DNA of 27,811 bases from CAYUIS01 sp964444825 (GTDB lineage: Bacteria > Chloroflexota > Anaerolineae > B4-G1). Made by a program: the position numbers and the translations under genes. The notes under the pieces were generated by a model that saw only the letters and a program-made list of their open reading frames with translations, ran no database searches and was not told where the DNA came from. Shown here piece after piece: positions 1 to 7,507 of the stretch (within the stretch, counting starts at the first letter, position 1; each line of letters begins with the position of its first letter). The stretch covers positions 1 to 27,811 of the forward strand of contig CAYUIS010000062.1 of assembly GCA_964444825.1 (NCBI GenBank). The letters are read 5' to 3'.

Positions 1-157
1 TTTCTGCCCGCAGGCACCAGGCACTGGATAGCTTTATGTCAATGGGAAACTCCTGTGTATCAACAATGTGATTTCGGACACAGAAGCAATCGAGGCGGCG
101 GCGTCTATGGGCTGAACAGGAAGTGAGGAATGGAGTCAGGACGAAAAGCAGAGTATC
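1..157. other. Unassigned left edge; possible tail of an upstream gene
   Basis: Forward frame 1 is open from the window edge to a TGA at 124-126 (about 41 codons). A second forward frame is open from 32 to a TGA at 113-115 and reads LYVNGKLLCINNVISD, which looks more protein-like than the frame 1 text over the same stretch. Neither is recognisable. They could be the 3' end of a truncated upstream gene, a frame-disrupted remnant, or chance. No promoter or terminator is evident. Confidence 0.2.
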
Positions 158-169
158 TTGGTGGTGACC

Positions 170-1885
170 ATGAAGCTTGATCTTGGGCTTGTGCCGTTCA
201 GTCGTTACGGATCCTACATTGCTTTCTCCTATCTCCCAGAGTCAAGGGAAGGACCAGCGGGATTGTATATGCGGACTGTCCACGGCTGCGGGTCTCACGC
301 GGGTGTGCTCCATCCTATCTTCCGTCTAGGGCTTTTGCGTAAAGAGGACCCTGTTCCCTTTGCCGAGGTCGCGACGCCCACCGTCTTGCGGCTCGAGGCG
401 GAGGGTGGATATGTCGAGATTTGTATCGCGGAGCCGAAACTGGTCCGGATCAGAGGGGCCGGCGTTGCCCTCCGTCTTTTGATGGATACTGGCTTGTTCG
501 ACCATGCGATTCCCGCCGAGGATCAGCGGTGGCGCGTGGTCAACTGGGCAACGGGGACAAAGTATATGCTGACCTCCATCGCGGGCCAGCTTGTGGTGGA
601 CGCCCCCTGGCAGGTAGATAGGTCCGATCACGTCGTGGCTGACTTTGTGCCCGATCCAGATACAGGGCGGTTCGAGGGGGCGATAGAGGAATACGCCACC
701 GTATGGCAGGGGAGGGACTATGGCGATAGCTTTGATGCTTGCCTCGATGGAGCCAACGAGGAGTATCTGGTCTGGTTGGGGAAAACACCGGGGGTTTCTT
801 CGGCGTATGCCGCCACCGGGGAGCTGGCCGCCTATGTCAACTGGTCGTCCGTGGTTGCTCCAGAAGGTCACCTGGCCCGGCCGGCGATGTTGATGTCAAA
901 GAACTGGATGAACAGCCTTTGGAGTTGGGACAACTGCTTTAACGCTATGGCGCTCATGTATGGAAACCCCGAGCTAGCTTGGGATCAGTTTATGATTCCG
1001 GTGGATCATCAGGACGCCAGCGGTGTGTTTCCAGACAGTGTCAACGATAGCGTCGTCCACTACAGCTTTTGCAAACCACCCATCCACGGCTGGGCGCTAA
1101 GGTGGATGATGAGGCGCACGGGCTTTATCGATGAGGCGCGGCTGGCAGAGGTGTACAAACCGCTATGTCGCTGGACGCAGTGGTGGTTCGATTATCGTGA
1201 CGACGATCACGACGCAATCGCGCAGTATAATCACGGGAATGATTCTGGGTGGGACAACGCCACTGTCTTCCAGATTGGTCCTCCTGTGGAGGGGCCGGAT
1301 CTCACGGCCTACCTGGTCATTCAGATGGACGTTTTGGCAGATGTGGCGCAAATCCTCGGCGAAACGCGGGAAGCGGACGTGTGGCGGTCACGGTCCAAGG
1401 TCCTGCTGAACCTCCTGTGCTCCCATTCGTGGCGTGGCGATCGGTTCCTGGCACTACGTTCAGGCGACCACGAGGCGTTTGAGTCAGATTGTCTGCTGCC
1501 CTTTCTGCCCATTGTTCTAAGCACACGTTTGCCCAAACGTTACCTGTCAAAGCTGATCGAGGGGCTGAAGGAGGAAGGTCGGTTCCTCACCGAGCACGGC
1601 CTGGCCACCGAGAGCCTGAAAAGCCCTCTGTACGAATCGGATGGATACTGGCGCGGTCCCATCTGGGCGCCGTCGACGATGATCATCGTGGACGGCCTCG
1701 CCGCTGCAGGCGAGGTCTCGTTCGCTCGCGAGCTGGCCCGCAGGTTCTGCGATATGGCCGCCCGCAGCGGGATGGCGGAGAACTATGATGCGGTCACGGG
1801 TGAGGGCCTCAGGGATCGTGCGTACACCTGGACCTCCAGCGTCTTTTTGATCCTGGCGCACGAATACCTGAGAAAGCAGCCCTAG
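170..1885 (+). CDS. GH63/trehalase-like (alpha/alpha)6-barrel glycoside hydrolase
   Basis: Predicted cytoplasmic glycosidase of 571 residues acting on a small alpha-linked sugar or glycoside; the substrate cannot be read from sequence. An N-terminal beta-rich part (about 1-215) precedes an alpha-helical catalytic part. Hallmarks of the mannosylglycerate hydrolase/GH63-type clan are SLWSWDNCF (about 249-257), the DQF...DHQDASGVFPD stretch (about 272-289), GWDN (360-363, with candidate general acid Asp362), YWRGPIW (from 493) and AENYDAVTGEG with Glu537 near the C-terminus. There is no signal peptide. I chose ATG at 170, preceded by GGTGGTG; an in-frame TTG at 158 would add four residues. The gene stands alone: 385 bp separate it from the next one. 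The fold is fairly certain. The GH63 assignment over generic glycogen-debranching-like family members is inference. Confidence 0.8.
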   Translation: MKLDLGLVPFSRYGSYIAFSYLPESREGPAGLYMRTVHGCGSHAGVLHPIFRLGLLRKEDPVPFAEVATPTVLRLEAEGGYVEICIAEPKLVRIRGAGVALRLLMDTGLFDHAIPAEDQRWRVVNWATGTKYMLTSIAGQLVVDAPWQVDRSDHVVADFVPDPDTGRFEGAIEEYATVWQGRDYGDSFDACLDGANEEYLVWLGKTPGVSSAYAATGELAAYVNWSSVVAPEGHLARPAMLMSKNWMNSLWSWDNCFNAMALMYGNPELAWDQFMIPVDHQDASGVFPDSVNDSVVHYSFCKPPIHGWALRWMMRRTGFIDEARLAEVYKPLCRWTQWWFDYRDDDHDAIAQYNHGNDSGWDNATVFQIGPPVEGPDLTAYLVIQMDVLADVAQILGETREADVWRSRSKVLLNLLCSHSWRGDRFLALRSGDHEAFESDCLLPFLPIVLSTRLPKRYLSKLIEGLKEEGRFLTEHGLATESLKSPLYESDGYWRGPIWAPSTMIIVDGLAAAGEVSFARELARRFCDMAARSGMAENYDAVTGEGLRDRAYTWTSSVFLILAHEYLRKQP

Positions 1886-2150
1886 CCGGCCGAGAGAACG
1901 CTATCAAAGGCGGAGCATTGGACAACACCGACGCTGTGCCCGAGGATGCCAGAATGGACAACGTCCGGGCGACTGTTCAGGCGGCGAGAGCATATCGGAG
2001 AAACTGAGGAGAATGGCCTACAATCCTCTATCGAGGCTGCACCCTTCACCAGCGCCAACCCTCGATGTGTCTGGGATGCCAAAACGCCCGAGCGGGATAC
2101 ACCGGACGTGTTCCCCACTTCCACTGGTGCAGGAATCACGCACTGTGTAT
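1886..2150. other. Long spacer without a convincing gene
   Basis: These 265 bases lie between the glycosidase and the response-regulator operator. Short open frames exist on both strands (for example plus 1946-2161 and minus 1882-2139). They overlap each other, match no family I know, and the plus-strand one runs into the promoter. I see no strong hairpin with a T-run that would end the glycosidase transcript. A 12-bp motif GATACACCGGAC at 2096-2107 recurs at 2244-2255 just upstream of the response regulator. Confidence 0.5.
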
Positions 2151-2221
2151 CAGAACTGTAACACGCTGTTTCAGAACGGTAACGTCACCACGCTGCCCCT
2201 GTAACAGACGTATGGTATAAT
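2151..2221 (+). promoter_or_regulatory. Phased direct-repeat operator and promoter of the two-component operon (site A)
   Basis: Hexamers spaced 10-11 bp apart: TGTAAC (2157-2162), TGTTTC (2167-2172), GGTAAC (2178-2183), a degenerate CACGCT (2189-2194) and TGTAAC (2200-2205). A perfect -10 box TATAAT (2216-2221) follows 10 bp after the last repeat, and no good -35 box is present. The same array, alignable without gaps, precedes the genes at 4038 and 10404. Tandem direct repeats at 11-bp pitch abutting a -10 are typical of PhoB/OmpR-family activator sites. Because the gene downstream encodes such a regulator, autoregulation is inferred. The start codon lies 49 bp after the -10. Confidence 0.7.
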
Positions 2222-2270
2222 TCCCCCAATCGTCCAGCCACGCGATACACCGGACACAGGAGAGGGGGAT

Positions 2271-2987
2271 ATGACAACCAAACCGAAAATCCTGCTCGTA
2301 GATGATGAACAGGCGATCACGGCCAACCTATCGCCCTTTCTGGAGCGATCCGGCTTTGTCGTAACGGTCGCTGCCGATGGGGAGGAGGCGCTGGCCCAGG
2401 TTCCCGGGTTCTCGCCCGACTTGATTGTTCTCGACATTCTGATGCCCCGGCTGGACGGGCGCGAGACGCTGCGCCGCCTGCGCCAATCGGGAAACTGGAC
2501 GCCCGTCATCTTGCTCACCCAGGTCGGTGAATCGACGGAGCGGGCGATGGCCCTGGAGGAGGGGGCCGACGACTACCTCAACAAGCCCTTCGATCCGCAC
2601 GAGCTGGTGGCCCGGATACGCGCGGTGCTGCGGCGCGCTCGCTCGGGCCAGCCGCCCCTGGCTTCGGCCCGGCGCCTGGCCTGCGGCGATCTGATCCTGG
2701 ATCGCCAGGCGCGGCGCGCCTACGTCGGCTCGGAGGAGCTGCGCCTGACGCCCAAGGCGACCGCGCTCCTGGAGTATCTGATGACGCATCCCGACGAGTT
2801 GCTCACCCGGGACCGGTTGCTGGACGCCGTCTGGGGTTGGGACTATCCCACCGGCACGCGCACCGTCGATACCCGGATCGCCGAGTTGCGCCGGGTGCTG
2901 AACGACGATCCAGCGCAGCCCAGATATGTCGAGACAGTGCCAGGCCAGGGATACCGCTTCGTGGGTGACGTGGAGGCTGCCCGATGA
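2271..2987 (+). CDS. OmpR/PhoB-family DNA-binding response regulator
   Basis: Transcription factor of 238 residues activated by phosphorylation. Receiver domain about 6-120: acidic pair Asp11-Asp12, phospho-acceptor Asp55 in VLDILMPRLDG, Thr83 and Lys105 in the LNKPF motif. Winged-helix effector domain about 136-232, with LTPKATALLEYL, the recognition-helix region around GTRTVDTRIAELRRVL, and the wing signature YVETVPGQGYRF. ATG at 2271 is preceded by AGGAGAGGGGG. The stop overlaps the start of the downstream kinase gene by 4 bp (ATGA), so the two are translationally coupled and almost certainly cognate. The upstream phased repeats suggest autoregulation, and similar repeats at 3924 and 10297 suggest local targets. 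Inputs are unknown. Confidence 0.95.
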   Translation: MTTKPKILLVDDEQAITANLSPFLERSGFVVTVAADGEEALAQVPGFSPDLIVLDILMPRLDGRETLRRLRQSGNWTPVILLTQVGESTERAMALEEGADDYLNKPFDPHELVARIRAVLRRARSGQPPLASARRLACGDLILDRQARRAYVGSEELRLTPKATALLEYLMTHPDELLTRDRLLDAVWGWDYPTGTRTVDTRIAELRRVLNDDPAQPRYVETVPGQGYRFVGDVEAAR

Positions 2988-3898
2988 AATGGTGGCGCTG
3001 GGCATTCGCGTTGCTACCGATTGCCGCCGGACTGGTGGTCGCTTCGCTCGTGACGCAGGTCCCCACGATACCCAATCCCATCATCTACTTTCGCGTTGAC
3101 ATTGGCACTATGTCACTGCTCGTTGGGCTGGGGCTATCGATCCTGGCAGCGATCGTATTGGTGGTATGGGAGCGTACGAGATGGCGCTACGAGCAGCGCA
3201 CGAATGGCGTTCGCACCCAGGCGGCAGAGGAGCGGCGGCGCTTCCTTCAGCGCCTCGACCACGAGCTAAAGAACCCCCTCACCGCGATTCGCGCCGGACT
3301 GGCCAACCTGGGTAGCGACCCGGTTTCATCCGATCGCCAGGAGGCCCTGACGAGTGTGGAGGCGCAGGTGATGCGCCTTAGCCGTCTGACCTCCGACTTG
3401 CGCAAGTTGGCCGAACTGGAGGCCCGCCCACTGGAGCGGGTCTCTGTGGACATTGCCGAGCTGTTGCAGGAGGCAGTGACGCTGGCACGGGAGCAGCCAC
3501 AGGCTGCCGCGCGTCGTCTGACGCTTATATTGCCGCAAGCGCCCTGGCCTGTGCCGGACGTCCTCGGTGACTGGGACCTGCTCTTCCTGGCGTCCTATAA
3601 CTTGCTCGACAACGCCCTCAAGTTCACCCGACCGGGCGACATGGTGGAGGTGCGGGCATTCGAGGATGGAACCTTTGTAGTTATCGAGGTCGCCGACACA
3701 GGGCCCGGGATCCCCGAGGATGACGTATCCCGCGTATGGGAGGAACTGTACCGGGGGCAGGGCGCGCGAGGCATACCCGGCAGCGGACTGGGCCTGGCGT
3801 TGGTTCGCGCCATCGTCGAACGGCACGGCGGTCAGGTAAAGCTGCGCAGTCGCGTTGAGCAGGGCACGGTCGTGACGATAAGATTGCCGGTCAAATAG
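2984..3898 (+). CDS. Membrane histidine kinase with minimal extracytoplasmic loop
   Basis: Sensor kinase of 304 residues, partner of the preceding regulator. Two membrane helices (about 6-24 and 43-61) bracket only about 18 outside residues. Helix 2 is followed directly by a helical linker with no recognisable HAMP domain, then HisKA with phospho-acceptor His93 in DHELKNPLTAI. The ATPase domain carries the N box NLLDNALKF (about 206-214), the G1 box DTGPGIP (238-244) and the G2 box GSGLGLAL (266-273). All catalytic motifs look intact. Such a short loop cannot hold a sensory domain. As in intramembrane-sensing kinases of the BceS/LiaS type, the signal probably comes from the membrane or from another protein. 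The gene ends in TAG at 3896-3898, 25 bp before operator B. Confidence 0.93.
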   Translation: MKWWRWAFALLPIAAGLVVASLVTQVPTIPNPIIYFRVDIGTMSLLVGLGLSILAAIVLVVWERTRWRYEQRTNGVRTQAAEERRRFLQRLDHELKNPLTAIRAGLANLGSDPVSSDRQEALTSVEAQVMRLSRLTSDLRKLAELEARPLERVSVDIAELLQEAVTLAREQPQAAARRLTLILPQAPWPVPDVLGDWDLLFLASYNLLDNALKFTRPGDMVEVRAFEDGTFVVIEVADTGPGIPEDDVSRVWEELYRGQGARGIPGSGLGLALVRAIVERHGGQVKLRSRVEQGTVVTIRLPVK

Positions 3899-3923
3899 AT
3901 TGCCCCCAGGCTGGTTGATGTTA

Positions 3924-3994
3924 CAGAACGGTCACACGCCGTTGCAGGTCTGTGATATCCGTGCCATACTCCTGTAACACCCACGTGCTACTAT
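3924..3994 (+). promoter_or_regulatory. Phased direct-repeat operator and promoter of the 4038 operon (site B)
   Basis: Aligned base for base with site A, the hexamers are GGTCAC (3930-3935), CGTTGC (3940-3945), TGTGAT (3951-3956), TGCCAT (3962-3967) and TGTAAC (3973-3978). A -10-like TACTAT (3989-3994) follows exactly 10 bp after the last one. The flanking CAGAAC at 3924-3929 is also shared with sites A and C. No -35 hexamer is evident, consistent with an activator-dependent promoter. The downstream ATG is at 4038. Binding by the neighbouring response regulator is inferred from position and repeat type. Confidence 0.68.
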
Positions 3995-4037
3995 TCCAAC
4001 GAGCGATGAACCCCATTCTGTCTGAGGAGGTACAAGG

Positions 4038-4577
4038 ATGAGACGTTCGATTGGGATTGCGGGTGGTGTGTTGGTGCTGCTGTTGACAGGCGCGGCCCTC
4101 TTGACCGGATGTCTGTTGAACAGCCAAAGACCAGAGATAGGGACTGACGTAATGGAAGGCCCGGATGGGACTATTATGGCTACGGCAGCCAGAATGGATA
4201 TCGAATACGCCGAGGAGATGCCTGATACTTCCCCGGACATCGGCGGTCTCGTTGTGCAACGCGAGGGCAGCAGCCTCTATATCGGCACGGGCAACGTGTC
4301 GGCTACCCTGGTCGAAGGCGATCAGGAGGAGACGTCCCGGTGGTACTTTCGCCACGATGGTCCGGTGGCAGAGGTGATCACCACCCAAGACACGCTGATC
4401 TACCATGACGTCACCATGCGGCAGTTTGAGGGCGGTTCGCCGTCCGGTCCCGTCCAACAGATGCTCAACCGCAGCACGTTGGAAGAGATCGGCAAGGACA
4501 GCATGATCAGCGTGTGGGTGGAGATGCACGATAATCGTATGGTCGCCAAGGTGATCGTGTTCTCCTGGGTTGAGTAG
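4038..4577 (+). CDS. Small hypothetical lipoprotein
   Basis: 179 residues. N-terminal signal MRRSIGIAGG plus a hydrophobic run ends in lipobox LLTGC with lipid Cys25, so it is probably anchored on the outer face of the membrane. The mature part (about 26-179) is mixed alpha/beta with no cysteine-rich or catalytic motif; I do not recognise the family. AGGAGGTACAAGG precedes the ATG. It is the first gene behind operator B and is followed after 9 bp by a membrane protein gene, so it is probably the leading gene of an operon reaching to 7429. An accessory or sensory role for the two-component system is possible from position but unproven. Confidence 0.8.
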   Translation: MRRSIGIAGGVLVLLLTGAALLTGCLLNSQRPEIGTDVMEGPDGTIMATAARMDIEYAEEMPDTSPDIGGLVVQREGSSLYIGTGNVSATLVEGDQEETSRWYFRHDGPVAEVITTQDTLIYHDVTMRQFEGGSPSGPVQQMLNRSTLEEIGKDSMISVWVEMHDNRMVAKVIVFSWVE

Positions 4578-4586
4578 AGGTGCAAT

Positions 4587-5624
4587 ATGCGTTTTCCCAG
4601 TATCGGGCTGATAGAGCTTGTGATTCTCGCTGGCGTCGCCGCCCTGGTGGTGCTCTCCGTCGCCGTCGTTGTCGTACTGGCCCTGAGGAGGCGGAGAGGG
4701 AACGGTACCCGCCCGTGGGAATGGATCGCCATAGTCGGGGCGGTCCTGGTCGTGCTTCCAGTGCTGCTAGTCGTGCTTGGTGTTCTGCTGATCACGCCCG
4801 CCAGGGTCGAGCGCTCGCCCCAGCCGGCGTCCCAGGCGGCGATCGTCGCAGTCGAGCTAGCTGCAACACCGGAAGTGGCCTTGACGGCATCCGAGGGGAC
4901 GTTAGTCGGGACGCCGCCAGGGGATACCCCGCCTTCAGACCCGGCGCCCGTCGGACGCGCCAGGCCCGACTTTCCGTCCATCGTCCCGGATACCTGGCTG
5001 GAGGCCCTCGTTATTCCTGCCATCATCGCCGGACTGGTGGTGCTCCTTGGCGCAGCCATCGTTGCCCTCGTTTTGAGAAGGTGGTCGGGCGATGGGGAGG
5101 ACGATGGCTTGCCCCAGTCGCGGGCCGTGCTGCTCGCGCTCGCCTTTTGGATCGCGCTGACCCTCTTTTTGATCCTCGACCTGGGGCTTGGCCTGGCGGT
5201 CTCAGTCTATGTCACCTTTGCCGTCGCCTATGCTGCTTTCTGGATTCTGGTAGGCGCGCTCCTGTTGGCCCGCCGGCCCAGACGCGAAAAGACCCTGATC
5301 CTGGTCCTCTTTGCCGTCGTTCTTCTCTCGGTGCGCTTTGTCGACTGGAACAGCCGTAAACCATTTCTCAGGGATTTTAACTGGATCAAAGAGGGTATGA
5401 CGGAGGCGCAGGTGGACCGGATTATGGATGGGTATATGAAGGGTTATTGTGGTGGCCCGCCTCCCCTCCTCAGGGAATACGAACCCGAGTTCGACGAACA
5501 GGGTAAGATCATCACAGGGTGGGTGACCTACCGGCACACGGATGAAGGTTGGGGTGACTCGGATTGGGGGGAGGTCACTTTTGAGGACGGGCGCGTCGTT
5601 GAGACGAGGTTCTTGCCCGATTGA
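4587..5624 (+). CDS. Polytopic membrane protein with C-terminal BamE/SmpA-like domain
   Basis: 345 residues. Predicted membrane helices at about 7-33, 46-70, 137-165, 180-202, 204-230 and 236-255, with a Pro/Ala/Thr-rich loop at about 71-136. The soluble tail (about 262-345) starts DFNWIKEGMTEAQVDRIM. This resembles the I-x-x-G-M-T-x-x-x-V-x-x-I-x-G pattern of SmpA/OmlA/BamE-like folds. The first helix with its Arg-rich end and the third helix are similar (GVAALVVLSVAVVVVLALRR versus AIIAGLVVLLGAAIVALVLR), suggesting an internal duplication. RBS AGAGGTG lies before the ATG. Its stop is directly followed by the GTG of the next gene. Function is unknown; envelope-associated by context. Confidence 0.8.
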   Translation: MRFPSIGLIELVILAGVAALVVLSVAVVVVLALRRRRGNGTRPWEWIAIVGAVLVVLPVLLVVLGVLLITPARVERSPQPASQAAIVAVELAATPEVALTASEGTLVGTPPGDTPPSDPAPVGRARPDFPSIVPDTWLEALVIPAIIAGLVVLLGAAIVALVLRRWSGDGEDDGLPQSRAVLLALAFWIALTLFLILDLGLGLAVSVYVTFAVAYAAFWILVGALLLARRPRREKTLILVLFAVVLLSVRFVDWNSRKPFLRDFNWIKEGMTEAQVDRIMDGYMKGYCGGPPPLLREYEPEFDEQGKIITGWVTYRHTDEGWGDSDWGEVTFEDGRVVETRFLPD

Positions 5625-6182
5625 GTGGGGGTCTGGGAAACAGTGTGCGAAATACGGACTGAACGTCAAAGACTGGTCGCCCTGACTGAGGAACAACTGA
5701 GCCTATACCTGGCTGCCCCTCAGGAACTGGAGCAGGAGCTGGGTTTTCCCGTCTCACGCCGTATCGTGACGGATCGAGTGCGCGGGGCCATTGGAAAGAA
5801 ACTGTCCAAGATGGCCCTGGCAGATGAGACTGACCATCCCTGGGTCACCTATTGGCTCGTTGTGATTGATAGTCTGGCTGGCGACGGGCCGTTCGGGGCT
5901 GGTCTGCTTGGGTTCAAGGGATGTCCAGATAGGAACGGGGAGGTAGAGATCGGTTACGGTCTAGACCCGGATTACCAAAACAAGGGACACATCACTGAGG
6001 CAGTCCGAGCAATGATCGCGTGGGCTTTCCAAGACCCTCAGTGTACGTCTGTCATTGCCCCCAATACACAGAGAGTCAACCTGGCATCCAATCGGGTGCT
6101 GGCAAAGGTCGGTATGCGAGTCTATGCGGAGACGGATGACGCCCTATTCTGGAGAATAGACAGGGAAGACCGATCGGGATGA
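5625..6182 (+). CDS. GNAT-family N-acetyltransferase (RimJ/RimL-like)
   Basis: 185 residues, cytoplasmic, predicted to transfer an acetyl group from acetyl-CoA to an amine. The core GNAT signature is EVEIGYGLDPDYQNKGHITEAVRAMIAWAF (split view: EIGYGLDPDYQNKGHI at about 108-123, then the alpha3 helix), with Gln118-Asn-Lys-Gly-His-Ile as the pyrophosphate-binding loop. ASNRVLAKVGM near 154-164 is the usual C-terminal motif of RimJ/RimL-type enzymes. The GTG start at 5625 abuts the preceding stop and is used for lack of a better upstream site; a GTG at 5643 is an alternative. The ATGA overlap with the next gene indicates co-translation. The substrate cannot be told. Confidence 0.88.
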   Translation: MGVWETVCEIRTERQRLVALTEEQLSLYLAAPQELEQELGFPVSRRIVTDRVRGAIGKKLSKMALADETDHPWVTYWLVVIDSLAGDGPFGAGLLGFKGCPDRNGEVEIGYGLDPDYQNKGHITEAVRAMIAWAFQDPQCTSVIAPNTQRVNLASNRVLAKVGMRVYAETDDALFWRIDREDRSG

Positions 6183-7429
6183 AGGTGTCTGATCTCTACC
6201 TCGAACGACTCTTGCCGTTGTGGATCGTCCTGGTGCTGGTTTCGGGTTGCGCGCCGGCTACACCATCCTCGCCGCCAACCCCGCTTCCAACGCCGACCTC
6301 GACCATTACCCCCACCTCTACCCCGGCACCGACCTCTACGCCAACCCCGACCCTGACGCCAACCTCGACGCCAACGCCAACTCCGACGCCGATTCCCTGG
6401 CCGAAGGAAGGTTCCACTCCTGAGCAACAAGGGGTGGACTCGGAAATGCTGGTCGGGATGTTTGACTATATCGAGCAGCAAGAGGTCGATGTCCACGGTG
6501 TGTTGGTCGTTCGCAACGGCTATACGGTGCTGGAAGCGTACTATCCCCCTTACAGGCCTGACATTAGGCATTCCACTGCCTCTGTCGGCAAGAGTTTCAC
6601 CGGCGCGTTGGTGGGCATCGCCATTCGTGAGGGCTATATTGAGGGCGTGGATCAAAAGGTCGCCAGTTTTTTCCCCGACCACGCTGATCTCCAGGACGAC
6701 CCGCTCAAGCAGGCGATGACGATAGAACATCTGCTGACGATGACGTCTGGCCTGGATTGGCCCGAGGCGGCAGCCTCGTACAGCTCCTCCGGCAACATTA
6801 TGAACGAGATGATGCGCAGTTCGGACTGGGTCCGCTTTGTGCTCGATCGGCCAATGGCGGCAGCGCCGGGCGCTACGTTCAACTACAGCTCGGGCGCTTC
6901 CCACCTCCTGTCCGCCATCATACAAGAGGCCACCGGGGAAAGAACGTTCTCTTTTGCCCAAACCTATCTCTTTCAACCGCTCGGCATCTCATACGTGTCC
7001 TGGCCATCCGATCCCCACGGTATCGCCTTTGGGGCCGGTGGTTTGCGATTGACGCCACGTGACATGGCCAGGTTTGGGCAGCTCTACCTGCAGGGCGGCG
7101 TCTGGAACGGAAAGCAGGTCGTTCCGGCGGAGTGGGTCGAGGCATCTGTCGCCAGACAGGTCAGCGCCCACGGGGCGGCCTCCTACTACGGCTACCAGTG
7201 GTGGGTTCGCGGCAACGGCGTATATGCGGCCCACGGCTACAGGGGCAAGCGCATCTTTGTGATACCGGATCTGGAAATGGTGGTGGTCATTACCGCCGAT
7301 CTCTCCGGCAATCTGCCATCGGTGCTTCTCAGCAACTATATCATCCCCGCGGCCCGATCGTCCGAACTGCTGCCCGAGAACCCCGAGGGTGTAGCACTCC
7401 TGGAAGCCCGCATAAGCGAGATCGAATAG
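6179..7429 (+). CDS. Beta-lactamase-fold serine hydrolase lipoprotein (class C/PBP4* type)
   Basis: 416 residues. Lipobox VSGC (Cys24) is followed by a Pro/Thr/Ser-rich stalk (about 25-75) and a beta-lactamase-family catalytic domain (about 80-400). The nucleophile motif S-x-x-K is Ser135-Val-Gly-Lys138 in STASVGKSF. The second motif reads Tyr236-Ser-Ser in FNYSSGAS instead of Y-x-N, a common variant in this non-lactamase branch. The third motif is His352-Gly-Tyr in AAHGYRG. Probably a surface-tethered esterase, amidase or D-amino peptidase rather than an antibiotic-resistance enzyme. The start is fixed by the 4-bp overlap with the acetyltransferase gene. It closes the tightly packed operon beginning at 4038. 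Confidence 0.9.
   Translation: MKVSDLYLERLLPLWIVLVLVSGCAPATPSSPPTPLPTPTSTITPTSTPAPTSTPTPTLTPTSTPTPTPTPIPWPKEGSTPEQQGVDSEMLVGMFDYIEQQEVDVHGVLVVRNGYTVLEAYYPPYRPDIRHSTASVGKSFTGALVGIAIREGYIEGVDQKVASFFPDHADLQDDPLKQAMTIEHLLTMTSGLDWPEAAASYSSSGNIMNEMMRSSDWVRFVLDRPMAAAPGATFNYSSGASHLLSAIIQEATGERTFSFAQTYLFQPLGISYVSWPSDPHGIAFGAGGLRLTPRDMARFGQLYLQGGVWNGKQVVPAEWVEASVARQVSAHGAASYYGYQWWVRGNGVYAAHGYRGKRIFVIPDLEMVVVITADLSGNLPSVLLSNYIIPAARSSELLPENPEGVALLEARISEIE
6253..6405 (+). repeat. Low-complexity ACG/CCA/ACC repeat coding a Pro/Thr/Ser stalk
   Basis: Degenerate short-period coding repeat (units such as CCAACGCCGACC) inside the beta-lactamase-fold lipoprotein. It encodes TP, TS and PT alternation over about 50 residues between the lipid anchor and the enzyme domain. 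Similar but shorter Pro/Thr linkers follow the lipobox in the lipoproteins at 12994, 15086, 17063 and 22283. Likely a wall-spanning spacer; prone to slippage. Confidence 0.85.
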
Positions 7430-7507
7430 TGCAGTATTTTCGGGCTCTGGTCGTTATTATGGATAGTGGACGTTCACCAACAGCGTGTGATCGGGAGAAG
7501 CTATGTT

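Noticed and set aside
1946..2161. Possible small gene in the spacer before the response regulator
   Set aside because: It overlaps opposite-strand frames of similar length, lacks an RBS and known motifs, and runs into the conserved operator.
2328..3005. 225-codon minus-strand open frame opposite the response regulator
   Set aside because: The plus strand carries an unmistakable receiver and winged-helix protein; the reverse frame has no recognisable domain.
4580..5359. 259-codon plus-strand frame overlapping the polytopic membrane protein
   Set aside because: Arg/Ala/Ser-rich out-of-frame reading. The 4587 frame has hydrophobic helices, an RBS and exact junctions with its neighbours.
7430..7507. 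Possible promoter (TATTAT around 7454-7459) ahead of the sigma factor
   Set aside because: No matching -35 box at a suitable distance and no copy of the phased repeats; not strong enough to list.
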